Positions 1 through 12,759 are shown, counted from the stretch's first letter. The stretch: DNA of 64,000 bases from Armillaria gallica (GCA_037576215.1 JBANDB010000004.1:5394001-5458000); one strand, 5' to 3'. A program made the numbers and translations. Notes: generated by a model not told the origin, from the letters alone.

Positions 1-480
1 CAGGAAGAGGTTTGCGACATTTACATACCTTTACAGTAGATCTAGCGAGTGTACTTTTGATTGAACCTAATCAAAATATGATCCACCCGCATTAACTAGA
101 GGCTAGTAAGCATATCGTCGGCAGCATAGATGGATATGAACTTACGGAAACACGTCATGATTGTCCCTGTGCCAATTAACTTTGAATCCTCGTTCAAAGG
201 AATATCCGCGGATTGCGCCTTTCACTCGGGCTCTGATGTCTGCAAAATTCAATTCTAGTCTGGAACGATGCGACGTAGACAGAAATACGAATCTAAAAAC
301 GTCAGACTTACCTCAGAACATGTGCGGCTCGGGTGACATATTCCTGACATCTCTCATCAAAAGTATGGTCCTGCCGAATCCTTGAACATTGGAAGGACAT
401 ACGCGAGGTCTGGACGGTTGAAGACGAGCTGATGTATTCATTGAACTAGTGGGTATCATAGAGTACGAAGGAAAGAAGGA

Positions 481-1350
481 AGCCACGAGAACACATGCTA
501 TGAAACGATCAAGTTGCCGGCACTTATTCTAATTCTTTCACTGCAATGTCCTTCTTCCTGGCTACAATCGCACTGTCCTCATCTATTCATCTTTCAGGAG
601 TACTAACATATTTCAACTTCCTCTGTGTTTATTTCGCCGCCGCTTAAGCTACGGTAGTTACGGCCTACTACCCGCGGACATTGTCGGAACTCCCCAATAT
701 TCCATCCTCGTTTGCGGTCTCAGTTCGGTTATCCAGCCATCATACAAAGTTCATTCGTCACTTGTTTGACAGGCCATGATGTTTATTTGAATTCTCTGTG
801 AACCATTGGTCAGTTCCCAAGGCCTTGATGACATCGGGCCATCCCTGATTTTCATCTGCGTCTGTAGAGTGTACTTTATTTGTCATGCCTTTAATTATGG
901 GTCGTATGGTGAGTGAACTTGACGGAGTATATCTGACCGAGTTTACCCTTCTAGTCATGTATAATTCAATTATATTCGGTCTCCAAGGTATCGAGATCCC
1001 AATACACTTGGTTTTGCCTTCAGGACTCGGAATCAACCTTCCGCATTCCACTGGAAAGATAGCAGTGTATCCAGACGCCTCGAGATGACTTGCATCAAAA
1101 TGTCATGTCACGTCAATTTCTTGGTTCCGAAATTGAGAACATGACCTCTGGGCATCGCGCGACCCGTGAAGTTTGAAGAACCGTTGAATTTGGTCTTTTG
1201 AGAATTTCGCGCGGATTCAAGCGCGGGGACCTTGACATTTACGTGGTCCGTAATCTTTACTGAACGCTTCATATCCGGCATTTGAGCAATATTGCCGCAG
1301 CGACCTTTACTGATTGATCTGCAGGTGCAAATCCGTGGAGCTTTTGGCTA
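481..1350. repeat. Older tandem repeat unit 1 inside duplication copy 1
   Basis: The segment from about 481 to 1350 resembles the next segment, about 1510-2350, but with many substitutions. Shared landmarks in the same order are a CACGAGA.AAC stretch, a CCTCTGTGT...CGCTTAAGC stretch, GGGCCATCCCTGATTT, and a block ending in GAGCAATAT/GAGCGATAT. Only one such unit is present in copy 2 (about 10840-11690). No convincing reading frame runs through it. Confidence 0.75.
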
Positions 1351-1509
1351 TTTTCAGGTTCTTCTCGAAAATTGAAGGGCACGAAACAGGTTAGAAGTGT
1401 TCAAAATTGTAGGTAGGTATGGCATCGTAAAATGTATTTTCTGTCACACCCACTCTTCGTTCTTTAGCCTGGAAGCTGCTTTGAAGTTTGCGCACGGAGT
1501 GCAATGGAA

Positions 1510-2350
1510 AGAAGCAAGCCACGAGAGAACGTGCTGTCGGCGTTTATTCTTTCACCACAAAGTCATCGTTCCTGGCTTTAGTTACACTCTCCTTGTTCAT
1601 CCGTTATTCAAGTGTACTGCATTTGCTTGACGTATTCTAGATCCTCTGTGTGTTCCTTCAACACCGCTTAAGCCGCGACCCACCCCACCTCCGGATATTG
1701 GAACTGTAACAGACTTTGGTTCAAATATTCCCATACCGTTTCCCGCTTTCACTTCGGTTCTTCTGCAGTCATTCAAAGCTCATTATCGCTTAACAGGTGA
1801 TGTTACTTATTTGATTTCTCTCTTCGACGAACTCTTATGGCATTTCAAGACCTCGGTGATGCAGGGCCATCCCTGATTTACATCCATTGATGGGGAATGA
1901 ACTTTGTCAATGATGTGGTTGAATTATCATTTGTATGGTGAGTGAACTCGATCTTTGCCTCTCCTTGTCAGGTTTAATAATACTCTTCAAACGATCTTTA
2001 GTTCAATTGGGGTCTTGGTCAATGTTCGTTTGTGCCTTCAGGACGTAGAGTCAACCTTCGGTGTTTCACTGGCAGGAGACCAATGTCGACATGTCGATCC
2101 GACGTCCATCGAAACGTCATGTCAAGACGTTTCTTCGTTCCGAAATTCAGAACATACCTGGCATCGCGACCCATGGAATTTGTACAACCCTCAAATCCGG
2201 ACTTGGTTCGAATTCTAGACGGTTTTCAACGTGGGGACCTTGTCGTGTACAAGGTCCGTAATGTTTCATGAATCAGGTATCTCCGCCGTTTGAGCGATAT
2301 ATCCGCTGCGACCGTCGCTAACCGAATTGTAGTAGGTGCATGTACTTGGT
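1510..2350. repeat. Older tandem repeat unit 2 inside duplication copy 1
   Basis: Second unit of the diverged tandem pair. This unit, rather than unit 1, is the close match to copy 2 (for example 2032-2260 against 11366-11595, only a few differences). The short open frames across it look incidental, because they overlap in two frames and show no protein signature. I see no gene in 1-3300 beyond these repeats. Confidence 0.7.
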
Positions 2351-3425
2351 GATTTTAGCTTATTTTTCGTATCTTTCATCGAATTGAGTGTGCCGAGACG
2401 GGCCATGTCAGTTCATAAATGTATGTATGTCATCACTAAACCTTTAAATTGTTAGTCATCGCCGGATATCTAGCCCTGGAGAAGTTTTGGGCACGCCGAC
2501 ACTTTGCTTTCCCAATATAGACTCGATATCTATGACCCTGAATTGCGACAGTGAGTGCTTTCAAACGCTACGACTTGGTTTCTGCTTCATTAAATGAAGA
2601 ATTTTTCTATATGTTGCATTCTCATCTAAATGTAGAACAGGTGTATGTCTTCTGAATTATCAATAAGACTGAAAATACGCACTACGGATGAAATATAGTA
2701 AACTTGGCACTATCGAGCTCGAAGTCACACTATCTCTATGGACATTGAACCCCGCTCAGGTAAGATTCCGGGGTAGTTACTTCTGAGTCCGAGTTCTAGA
2801 TTCCAACTGACATGGTCCCCCAGGAGACGTGAACATTTGTATACCGCAATAGAGCGGGTGAAGGAGTCAATACATCGAGCACGTCAACCCTCAAAGAAAC
2901 TGTTCACAGACCATGTCAAGAAGTGAAACATGTATCGTAACAATAATCGCCTCCTCTCCAAGCCCGCAAGGAACGACAAACCAGTATGAAAATCATGGAA
3001 ATTCCAAAATCTCAAATCCTTGACATCTTCCTAAATTCAACAGCACAGGGAGCTTGGTTGCGCGGAGACTAGAAGGACTTTACGCCACTGTCAGGTTTCG
3101 CGGCGCTCGCTTGGACGCTTCATCCCCGGCCTATTCGATGGGATACCTACTCCTCCCAGTCAATTCTCGCATTTTATGGATTGTTAGACTCATGGAGAGA
3201 CTTGTGGGGTTCAAGGAATTCACTAAAGAATAAAGTATGACTTTTCTCAATTCGAATATTGTCCTCGGCTGAAGCTGACTGACAGTAACAAGGTAAATTC
3301 ACTGAGACATCAAATGTCTTCTCACCCGAATCTTCCAAGTTTCGGCACACATGGTCTGCCGTTTCATGTTGACAGCTTTGGCAGCTCATCAGGTGATGTT
3401 ACCATAGCCAAGATATTGCTGGAGG

Positions 3426-3532
3426 GTATAAAAGGGTGTATCCATCTCTGGGAACGCATCATCCCATCCCATCTTCCCCATTTTTCCCGTTCTCTTTTCA
3501 TTCTCCTCTCGTTCTCACGTTCTCATCTCGCA
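3426..3532 (+). promoter_or_regulatory. Core-promoter-like TATA box plus CT-rich leader (copy 1)
   Basis: A TATAAAAGG box at about 3428 is followed by roughly 100 bases of strongly pyrimidine-rich DNA (CATCCCATC, CTTCCCC, TTTTTCCC, TTCTCCTCTCG) and then an ATG at 3532. This layout is typical of strongly expressed fungal promoters. The ATG opens a frame of only 34 codons. Possible GT-AG junctions lie downstream (for example near 3721-3776). What it drives is unknown: a small protein, an untranslated RNA or a decayed gene are all possible. Confidence 0.45.
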
Positions 3533-4286
3533 TGATACTTCCGTCGATGCTGAGCTCACTGCGATGGTCGTCTTGCGTGGCCATTGGCGAGTTTCTCGCC
3601 TCGCGTCTATTGACGCGTTGTAGTCTCGTGATTTGAACTCGGTGCCCGGTTGGGCATATTTCGATAGCCGATTATTTTCCTACATTCCTGACTGCCATGT
3701 TGATGGGTCGCCGAGTTGAATGGTGAGCTCGTTTCTTTGACGGTTCGTCTATCTTTCTCAATGCTTGACTGCAGGTGGATTACCGAAGACTGTAGACGTC
3801 GTCAAGCTCAATAAGGTGTGTATTTTCTACGAAATGTCTCTTGACACAAAGCTAACGAGGAGCATTGAAGGATAGCCCGAATTCCTGAGTGGTGGTAGGG
3901 TGCGTGCAAGGGTTTGAATGTTTTCCTTAGCTGACCCTTCTCGTCTCTTGCTCAGACAATTTGAACGACCCCTCGAGCGCCAGTACACCGATGGCCACAC
4001 GATCTTCCCAATTCCGCCGACATTCATACAAGATCGAATACAAGTTGTACGCCACGACGGCCGTGAACGCGTCCTTTCACGCTGACGAATGATGAGGAGA
4101 ATGATAGAGAGGAGACGAGCTTGGGGCTTAAGGGTACGTGTAATGATACCTTGGAAATCTGGACCGTGCTTACCGTGCCCGTAGTCCATTCCTCAATGAT
4201 GATCCGCTCTGCAAAGTCGAGCTCGAGGTAAGCTCCCCGTCTGATATCCCACACTGAAGCTGACAGTTGTTTCAGCGAGCTCCAAA

Positions 4287-4637
4287 GTGAAGGGACCAGC
4301 TGGAAGACTCAGCGCAGGACGACAGGCCCTCAATCAGAGCAGCACGGAGACTGATGAGGTTGAGGACCATTCGAGTCGGCGTGTGGACGGATGGGTGCGG
4401 GGTCAGGGCTATCATGGGAGGTGTGCTAGACGACGAGACAGATCTGTCATTAGACAGGAGGTGTGGAAGGGAACGGCTCGAGACTCGCAGACGGCAGGGT
4501 GGTGCGTGTGTGACCGAAAGCCGGAAGGGTGGATCGCGTCGCTGGACGGAGGGTGGAGGATTTCAGAGGGCGGACGGATGGCAGTCGCGCATGTAAGAGG
4601 TCATGTATGGAGGAGTAATGCAAGCCAGTCGGTGTGA
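4287..4637 (+). other. Unassigned GC-rich open stretch, repeated at 13781-14131
   Basis: A 116-codon open frame rich in G, R, W and D lies here and is preserved with two substitutions in the duplicate. The duplicates are so recent that preservation says little. Another frame and the reverse strand are also open, as expected for GC-rich DNA. No domain or signal is recognisable, so I do not call it a gene. Confidence 0.2.
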
Positions 4638-5115
4638 AGGCGTTTCTCTTGACCACATGAGGCTCATCTTAGACTCGGAGGAGCCGTCGACAGCACTGGG
4701 GCAAGTGTATGCGAGATGAGGTCCGGGAACTGAGACATTGCCGATGGCTGTGTAGTCCCCAAATGCAAGTAATTATGTTTTCCCACACCAGTCGGTCGGT
4801 CAAGCAGGCCTTTGAAAATTCGACCCGATATGATTTTTTTTGGGTTTCCTTGAGTCTACTTGTGTGTTTTACAGGATTCTCCGGCTTATATCTCGTAGCT
4901 ATATCCTATTTTTAGGTTCGTCTCAGGGCTTACGCGTCCTCGGCCCGCGCTTCCGCGTCGGCCAGGTACTACGCGTCCCAAGCCGCCAACGCGTTATTCC
5001 TTTCTTGTACTTGATTCCAAGTTTCGGGTTGGTCCAAGCTGGGGAGCTCTTACTAAGTTACTTGCGATCCGCCCGGTCTTGCTTGCTTACACTGAATCCA
5101 TTTGTAATAGACAGG

Positions 5116-5125
5116 TATAAAATAA
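5116..5125 (+). promoter_or_regulatory. TATA box of NmrA-like gene (copy 1)
   Basis: TATAAAATAA sits 52 bases before the chosen ATG at 5168, a spacing that suits a fungal core promoter with a short leader. The same box is kept at 14616-14625 before the second copy. Confidence 0.6.
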
Positions 5126-5167
5126 CTGACGACTGGTACGTATTGAAACTAGAGTTCATAACACACC

Positions 5168-6216
5168 ATGTCGTCTCCACTTTACAAATCCTTCGCAATC
5201 GTCGGCGCAGCAGGGCGTATCGGAAAACACATCTTTGCTGCCCTACATGAACAGACCACCACCTCCGATATCCTAGTGATCACCCGTACGTCCTCCTCAT
5301 CCGCGGATACCATACTATCATCCCCCAAAGTGAAGATCGCTAAAGTGGAAGACTACAAGAACGTCCAAGTGATCGCCGCCATCCTTCGGGCCCACCACAT
5401 CGAGGTCTTCATCTCAGCTGCGAACTGGCAGACGGAGGAGGGGATCTGCACAGAGGAGACGGCACTGGTGGATGCTGCACATGCGGCGGGCGTTAAGCTG
5501 TTCGTGCCGTCAGAGTTTGGCGCACCTACTCTAGATGCCCCGATGGGTCTTTTCAAGGCTAAGGATAATGTCGCTAGTGAGTTGTAGATCCGCTTATTCT
5601 CGGGCATCATCTGATACCGCCCACAGAGCATATGAAAGAGATCGGATTGCCCTCTGCGAGATTCTTCGTGAGTACCATCGTTTCGAGGAAAGAGTTTGTT
5701 GACTAGGCATTCATGTACAGACTGGGCAATTCTTCAGTTGGATACCTATTGCTTTGGGGTACCCGTCCACGGGTAAGATCAACCTTGTAGTCGGTACAGG
5801 CAACACACCGGGGTCGTTCACTGCTGATGAGGACGTGGGAGGTATGTGATGTGTTCCAAATCCAAAAGTGTCGCTCAATCAGAGTAGGTTTTGTCGCACA
5901 CGTGCTTGTAACCCTTCCGCCTTCCGAGCTGAACGATCGGATCTTCCGCATTGAAGGCGAGAGGATTTCGTACGGAGAGATAGCAGTGAGGGTTGGGTTG
6001 CCAGTAGTTAGAGTGGAGACTGTTCCTTCTGACAGCGAGCAGTTCACACAGTTCTGCACAATGGTGCAGAAAATGTTCGAGCAAGGGTATGGGAGCACGG
6101 GCTGGGATCATATTTTGAAGAAGGATGGTGAGGAGAGCGCTGGGAGCGCTAATGCTCTTTGGACGGGACATGTGTGGAGGAAGGTGTCGAAGGAAGACTT
6201 TGTTAAGACCGGCTGA
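5168..6216 (+). CDS. NmrA-like / isoflavone reductase-like NAD(P)-binding protein, copy 1
   Basis: Predicted as join(5168..5576,5627..5667,5721..5841,5888..6216), 299 aa, with all three introns GT-AG and phases agreeing. The N-terminus has the glycine-rich dinucleotide fold motif (V-G-A-A-G-R-I-G-K, residues 11-19). The FVPSEFG motif near residue 117 is typical of the isoflavone-reductase/NmrA atypical short-chain dehydrogenases, and the length is normal for the family. Members either reduce small aromatic substrates or act as NADP-sensing regulators, so the substrate cannot be told from sequence. A TATA box lies 52 bp upstream. A second copy with only a few amino-acid changes is at 14668-15715, and both appear functional. 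The protein should be cytosolic, as no signal peptide or membrane span is seen. Confidence 0.85.
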
Positions 6217-7150
6217 TTTGAAGATTCTTAGTTGATATGTACTGTAGTGTATGTATGAAAGTTCAGTAAACGCACCGTATCTTTTTCTTCCCATCCAATC
6301 CATAGCTGCAGACTGAGACTCGGGGGCTACTCACTGGTAGTGCATTGCACCGTATCCAGTACCGATACTACAGTGCCTATCTCTTCTCCCATGAAGAAGG
6401 GAACGTGTGATAATGAGAAGATTCGGGAAACAACACGTTCCAGGCTTATAGCGCTAACGCAAAATAGCCCGTCAAGAGATCGATGGACCTGCTAGCCCTC
6501 ACATTGCACCAGCCACATTCGCCCAGTCCGAAGCAGAAGGAGGTGGGAAAACAGCGAGAAAAACAGCGAAAGGAAAAAAACCGCTGTTATTAAGAGTGAG
6601 TTTGAGTATCGCGCAAAATCATCGGTGCTAGTGATTCACTACAGGTGCAGGTACGGTCGTCTTGAGAACTGGATAGTGTTGTCACTCACGAAGAACCGTC
6701 GGCACCCGGCCCCAGAGAGAGTTCGGCTGCGGAGATAGTACAGTGTTTGTGGTAACGACCTGGTGGACTATGGGTCTGTTGGTGGTGGTAGATGCGGATA
6801 TAGAACGAGTGGTGGTTTCCTAATGGAATACCATCACGAAAAAAGTAGCAAGTTATCCCGCCTACCTGCCAAAAAACGCCTTTCCGTGCGCCGCTCTTCT
6901 CTTAAAAATATTCTGAGAGGATTCCGTCTGTTGTTCTTTTCCCGACCATGGTTCGGGGAGAATTTTTGAACTTTGAGGCTTTGAAGAACGCCAATTCGGG
7001 GGTCGAGGAGGTGCCGTTCAGAATAGGAAACCCTCCTTCCGTTTTCAGGAAATATTTTGTAAATACATGCAATATACTGCTATTCTACCCAAAGGACGCT
7101 GCTTGCAGACTGAGAAAGAATGAGGACGCGTGAATATAGAGATATATGAC
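6217..7150. other. Intergenic, no gene seen
   Basis: The first 550 bases belong to the duplicated block and probably hold the 3' untranslated region. Beyond 6772 the DNA is unique. Short open frames are present but have no recognisable content. Confidence 0.5.
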
Positions 7151-7154
7151 AGAC

Positions 7155-8475
7155 GTACCAACTCCGGCTGTTTCCTTGAATTTCCCGTACGCCGCAGTTC
7201 ATCCTTCACTCCCTCCAATCCTCCTCGCCGGACGACGATACATCGCGTCGGTGCAAAATCCAGACATCCCGCTATCACGGAATACTTACGGCTCCGTTGC
7301 ATATAACTGAGTTCTTGAATTCTTCATTTGGGGAAGTGTTTCAGGGGAGATCGTGGAACTGAGAAGCGCGTGACAGTACCACGTAAACTTAGAATTAGGC
7401 TGAGGATGGGTTAATGCGCGTGAATATATAACGGGGAGTCTAAAATACCATTCCCCGGGGCATCCCCGATCATCTCCTTGGATGTTCCCTCCACCGTCGC
7501 CTCGCCTTGATCTCCAAGCAGTTCTGATCTTGCTCGTCGGACGGCGATATATCGTGTCAGCGCGAAAATATACACTTGAAGGGTCCATTCAAGGGAGTGT
7601 TGTGCGAGATCAATTGCGCTGCAAAACGACTGAGTGTGTGTGAACACAAAAGTAACGGGAAAGACATACCATCTCTGGATATCCCTTGAATCCTCCTTAT
7701 GTCGCCATCCTCCCTCGCCTCTGTCCTTGCTCGCCGGACGATGATAGGTCGCGTCGGCTCAAAATCTAGCTCTGTTTCCTTGTTTGAGGCTAATTCTGGA
7801 TCATCGTGTCAGAGGATGTCGTGGGGATCGGCGTATTGGTGTCGGGCTGAGTGAAGGGTGAGCGTGCATGAACTTGGAGAAATAGAAGGGACACACCATC
7901 CCCGGCCTTCTCTTTGAATCCTCCCTTCCTCCGATCCTTCAACCCTACCTTTTCACGCTATCCTGGCCTTGCTCGCCGGAAGACGATACATCGTCTTGGC
8001 GCAAAATCTGACTCCATCGCGAAGCTTGCAGCCAAAGACAAGTTCTTGAAGTCTAGAGTGAATCACACATGCTGAGAAGTGAATGAATGCAGGGACACAG
8101 AATGTCCAAAGGCACATACTATCTCCGGCGCGTCCCCGACCGTCTACTTCATTCCTCCCTTCCCATCCTTTACTTTCTCGCATGCACGGTATATTGACCT
8201 TGCTCGCCGGATGACGATACGTCGTCTCGGCACCAAATCCGGTTCAAAACGACGACAAAACGAGATCCATCGGCGTGGAGCAGTCGTGTCTGAGTGCGGA
8301 GACTTCAGAGATCGAGATCTGCGCGGAGAATAAGGGCCCCTGAACGCGCGAGGTGTATGGGGACTTACTGCTCTGCGCGTTTCTCAATACCAACCCTTCC
8401 GCCCCTTCCACTGCAGCGAAGACATAATGCCTGCTCGCCGGATGGCCATACGTCGTCTTGGGCCAAAATTTGGTT
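7155..8475. repeat. Degenerate tandem array, about 230 bp period, six units
   Basis: A core resembling CTTGCTCGCCGGACGACGAT followed by an ATCGTCTCGGCGCAAAATC-like tail recurs near 7224, 7530, 7727, 7969, 8199 and 8431. Gaps between cores are about 306, 197, 242, 230 and 232 bases. Each core is preceded by an ACCATCTCCGG-like box and CCTCCCTTCC-rich DNA. Read on the minus strand, several cores encode a peptide near D-D-V-S-S-S-G-E-Q-G, followed in some units by a GT donor-like site. The units could therefore be duplicated exons of a decayed minus-strand gene. At least the 7530 unit has a stop in this frame. Confidence 0.7.
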
Positions 8476-8903
8476 GACCTGAAATCGAGAGTGAATTAAA
8501 TTAGAAGGGAAGACGGACAAAATAAAGAAAATTTCGAATACATACCCTACAAGAAGGGTCTGAAATAGAGGAATAAGCATCGTAGTGGACACAGAATGCA
8601 AGGAAGCACTTACAGTGGTGGGCGTTGGAGACCAGCAGTGCTCCGCGTGTGCCGATCAGCTCGCTGATCCTGATATAGGTATCAACACTCGTAGCAACGA
8701 GTTCGACGACGAGATGCTGATGGGTATAATGGTGCGGCAGAAGGAGAGAAGAAAGTAAAAAGGGAGGGAATAACACGGGGATGGTGAAGGTAAGAGAATA
8801 AAAGGGGAACTTTTGATCGTCTGTCAACAAGTTCCTCAAATTCAACAAGATCACGAGAGCGCAGACGCGGCGAATGAAACGTTCGTGTCGACACGCCTGT
8901 CAA
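8365..8903 (-). pseudogene. Possible minus-strand exons next to the repeat array
   Basis: Minus-strand reading gives a protein-like stretch (ISELIGTRGALLVSNAHH) that ends at a GTAAGT donor. A TTTCAG acceptor follows, then the sixth repeat core read as Q-I-L-A-Q-D-D-V-W-P-S-G-E-Q. I could not join these pieces into one intact gene. It may be the least-damaged end of a gene whose exon was amplified into the array. Function is not recognised. Confidence 0.25.
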
Positions 8904-10383
8904 AAACGTTAATTAAGTCCAAACTTATTGTTTTTTTTTCAATACAGCCGGCGTGTGTCCCCTCTGTACTATCTTCCAGAATTACCGAGCCTCAAGTTCT
9001 CGCTTCAATTATCACCCTCAAATTTTTATTTCATTCATTTCAAAGAATACAATTGTACAAAGAATACGGTCTCGTAAGCTCGGTCCATACCCGTAAAGAG
9101 CAGCCTCACATTTTGATGGAGTGTCAATGGCTGAGTGAAGGTCACCGAAGCCTGTCAAGCTAAGCAAACAAATCAACGTACCTCCTTTCCGCTAACGGTC
9201 ATCTTTCCTAGCACATCCTTACTTGCATCGTTCACCGACTGGAACCAAGACACCTTCAACGTTTCGAATCAACGCGCGCGCAGTGCTCAATTTGACTCAC
9301 GGTCCCAGTACGCAAGAATAGCCTTCTAAGCACGGTGAGTACATGAAACATTATTGAATAGACATGTGCTCACGGTGTTCGATGCATAGCTCATATCCAT
9401 TCTTTGGCCACCTTTCAAGGTCTATGGTGAGTGATAGGATTTTTTTCAGAGACGACGCACTCACCAGGCACAAGCTGTCAAACACGTATTCCCGGACAGT
9501 CGGGTTCGTAAGGAAATTCTGACTTGGCGCGAATACGGCGGATCCGAACCCATCCAGGCAGCCGGCGGGAGATACAGTCATAACGTATGTCGGACGTCGA
9601 CCTAGATCTACTGATACGCCCTGATACAGAGACAGCGGCGCCATGGTGAGATCTTCTTTGCCGGCATCATCTCCAGGCGCAAATCCATGTCATATTCGGA
9701 GCCACTCTAAATGAACGGTATGTCAAACATTTGATATCAAAATACTGACGTGGTTACTTACTGATCTTCCCCGCAGTCTGAACAGTGTCCTGATCGACGC
9801 GGGGACATAACGCGCTTGGCCGGATGTCAGTCACATCTGCGAGTGATTTTCCAGTCTCCGCGTTTCCGTTGGATTTCTTAGAGCCAGAATCGCTCTATCT
9901 CAGCGGCGGTAAGTCGTTAAATGTTCCAAATTGATGTCGAGTAACGCGCATTTGAAAGTATCCCAAGTATTCGTAGAATGACATTTCGAAGCCGGTCCCA
10001 ATGTAGGTGCGGATACCCGGCCATTTCTTCTGTTATCGACTGACAGAGGGTCCAGGTCTTCCAGGGAGATTGGAATCGTGTTGCGCCGCACCGGAATGGC
10101 CTCGTGCACAGGAGAAAGCCGTTTATATGAAGCGGGTGGATGCCAGGTTGTCTGTCCTCCATAAGAATTCAGTTAGACTAAGGTTCATGTACTGCAGAGG
10201 TGCGAGATATGCTCACTCGTGGTCGAAGTTTTGACTTTTAGATCACAGGATATTCATGGTGCGATTCACAGGGACCTGGGCCAATGGTTCGGCTCCGTCT
10301 GCACAAGCACACGTGTCAATCTAGTGCCTGGAAGGCTTTTTTATCGCTGAAGTTGATATCAGGAGTCGCGAGAAGAAGTTTGC
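8904..10383. other. Spacer between duplications; possible gene remnant on minus strand
   Basis: Two minus-strand open pieces look partly protein-like (9351-9644 and 9900-10109), with a GTGAGT donor-like site after the first. They cannot be linked into a supported model and no family is recognised. Confidence 0.3.
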
Positions 10384-12759
10384 TTTACATACCTTTAAAG
10401 TAGATATAGAGAATGTGACCTCCTCAAAATCTAATCCACTCGCATTAGCTAGATGCTAGTAAGTACATCGTTGGCAACATAGACAGATATTAACTCAAAG
10501 AAACACGTTATAATTGACCATGCACCCGAATCCTTGTTCAAAAGAATATCCGCGGATTGCGCCTTTCATTCGGGCTCCGATGTCCGAAAAATTCAACTCT
10601 AGCCTAGAACGATGCAATGTAAGAAGGGGAGACAGAAACACGAATGGAAAAACGTCAGACTTACCGGAGAACAAGCGCGGCTCGGGTGACATACTCTTGA
10701 CATTTCCCATCAAAATTATGGTGCTGCCGAATCCTTGAACATTGGAAGGCATACTGTACTCGGAGGTCTGAACGGTGGATGAGGAGCCGGTGTTTGCATT
10801 GAACTAGTGAGAGCCTGAGGGGGTCATGAAGTACGAGGGAAGAAGGAAGCCACAAGAGCACGTGCTGTCAGCGCTTAAAGTTCTTTCACCACAAGGTCAT
10901 CATTCCTGGCTACAGTCACACTCTCCTCGCTCGTCCGTTATTCAATTGTACTAGATTAGTTTGACGTATTCCAGTGTGTTTTTTCAACACCACTTAAACA
11001 GCCACGCACCCCACCTCCGGATATTGGAATTGGTATCAGATTTTGGAAGTATTCCGATGCCGTTTCCGCTTTCACTTCACTTATTCTGCCGTCATTCAAA
11101 GCTCATTATCGCTTAACAGGTGATGTTACCTATTTTATCGATGAACTCTTATGGCATTTCAAGACCTCAGTGATGCAAGGCTGTCCCTGATTTACATTGA
11201 CATTAATAGGGAACGAACTTTCAATGTTGTTGTTAAATCATGATTTGTGCGGTGAGTGAAATCGACCTTTTTACACTCAGTTTTGGGACGAATAAGACTC
11301 CTCAAATGATTTTTAGTTAAATTCTCGCCTTCTTCAAAGTATCCATACCCTAATACACCTCGTTTGTGCCTTCAGGACGTAGAGTCAACCTTCGGTGTTT
11401 CACTGGCAGGAGACCAATGCCGACATCTGGACCCGACGTCCATCGAAACGTCATGTCAAGACGTTTCTTTGTTCTGAAATTCAGAACATACCTGGCATCG
11501 CGACCCGTGGAATTTGTACGACCCTCAAATCCGGACTTGGTTCGAATCCCAGATGGTTTTTAACACGGGGACCTTGTTGTGTACAAGGTCCGTAATGTTT
11601 CATGAATCAGGTATCTCCGCCGTTTGAGCGATATATCCGCTGCGACCGTCTCTAACCGCATTGTAGTAGGTGCATGTACTTGGTGATTTTAGTTTATTTT
11701 TCGTATCTTTCATCGAATTGAGTGTGCCGAGACGGGCCATGTCAGTTCATAAATGTATGTATGTCATCCACTAAACCTTTAAATTGTTAGTCATCGCCGG
11801 ATATCTAGCCCTGGAGCAGTTTTGAGCACGCCGACACTTTGCTTTCCCAATATAGACTCGATATCTATGACCCTGAATTGCGACGGTGAGCGGTTTCAAA
11901 CGCTACGACTTGGTTTCTGCTTCATTAAATGACGAATTTTTCTATATGTTGCATTCTCATCTAAATGTAGAACAGGTGTATGTCTTCTGAATTATCAATA
12001 AGACCGAAAATACGCACTACGGATGAAATATAGTAAACTTGGCACTATCGAGCTCAAAGTCACACTATCTCTATGGACATTGAACCCCGCTCAGGTAAGA
12101 TTCCGGGGTAGTTACTTCTGAGTCCGAGTTCTAGATTCCAACTGACATGGTCCCCCAGGAGACGTGAACATTTGTATACCGCAATAGAGCGGGTGAAGGA
12201 GTCAATACATCGAGCACGTCAACCCTCGAAGAAACTGTTCACAGACCATGTCAAGAAGTGAAACATGTATCGTAACAATAATCGCCTCCTCTCCAAGCCC
12301 GCAAGGAACGACAAACCAGTATGAAAATCATGGAAATTCCAAAATCTCAAATCCTTGACATCTTCCTAAATTCAAAAGCACAGGGAGCTTGGTTGCGCGG
12401 AGACTAGAAGGACTTTACGCCACTGTCAGGTTTCGCGGCGCTCGCTTGGACGCTTCATCCCCGGCCTATTCGATGGGATATCTACTCCTCCCAGTCAATT
12501 CTCGCATTTTATGGATTGTTAGACTCATGGAGAGACTTGTGGGGTTCAAGGAATTCACTAAAGAATAAAGTATGACTTTTCTCAATTCGAATATTGTCCT
12601 CGGCTGAAGCTGACTGACAGTAACAAGGTAAATTCACTGAGACATCAAATGTCTTCTCACCCGAATCTTCCAAGTTTCGGCACACATGGTCTGCCGTTTC
12701 ATGTTGACAGCTTTGGCAGCTCATCAGGTGATGTTACCATAGCCAAGATATTGCTGGAG

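Larger units (their letters stand above)
1..6772. repeat. Segmental duplication, copy 1 (left part runs off the window)
   Basis: This block is repeated in the same orientation at about 10384-16296. Matching landmarks sit 10353 bp apart near the left end, 9335 bp apart around 2.0-3.7 kb and 9494-9500 bp apart from 4.3 to 6.7 kb, so indels separate otherwise near-identical DNA. Identity from 1.9 kb rightward is very high by eye, with only scattered substitutions, which implies a recent event. Similarity stops near 6772 and 16296. The left boundary is not in the window because similarity already exists at base 1. The block holds one recognisable gene, the NmrA-like reductase at 5168-6216. Confidence 0.93.

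Noticed and set aside
885..1088. Plus-strand open frame opposite another open frame at 758-1051
   Set aside because: It lies in the diverged tandem repeat, is not preserved in the other unit, and has no recognisable content.
11530..11560. GGTTCGAATCCC resembling a tRNA B box in duplication copy 2
   Set aside because: No A box at a suitable distance and no cloverleaf stems. The aligned base in copy 1 already breaks the motif, so it is chance.
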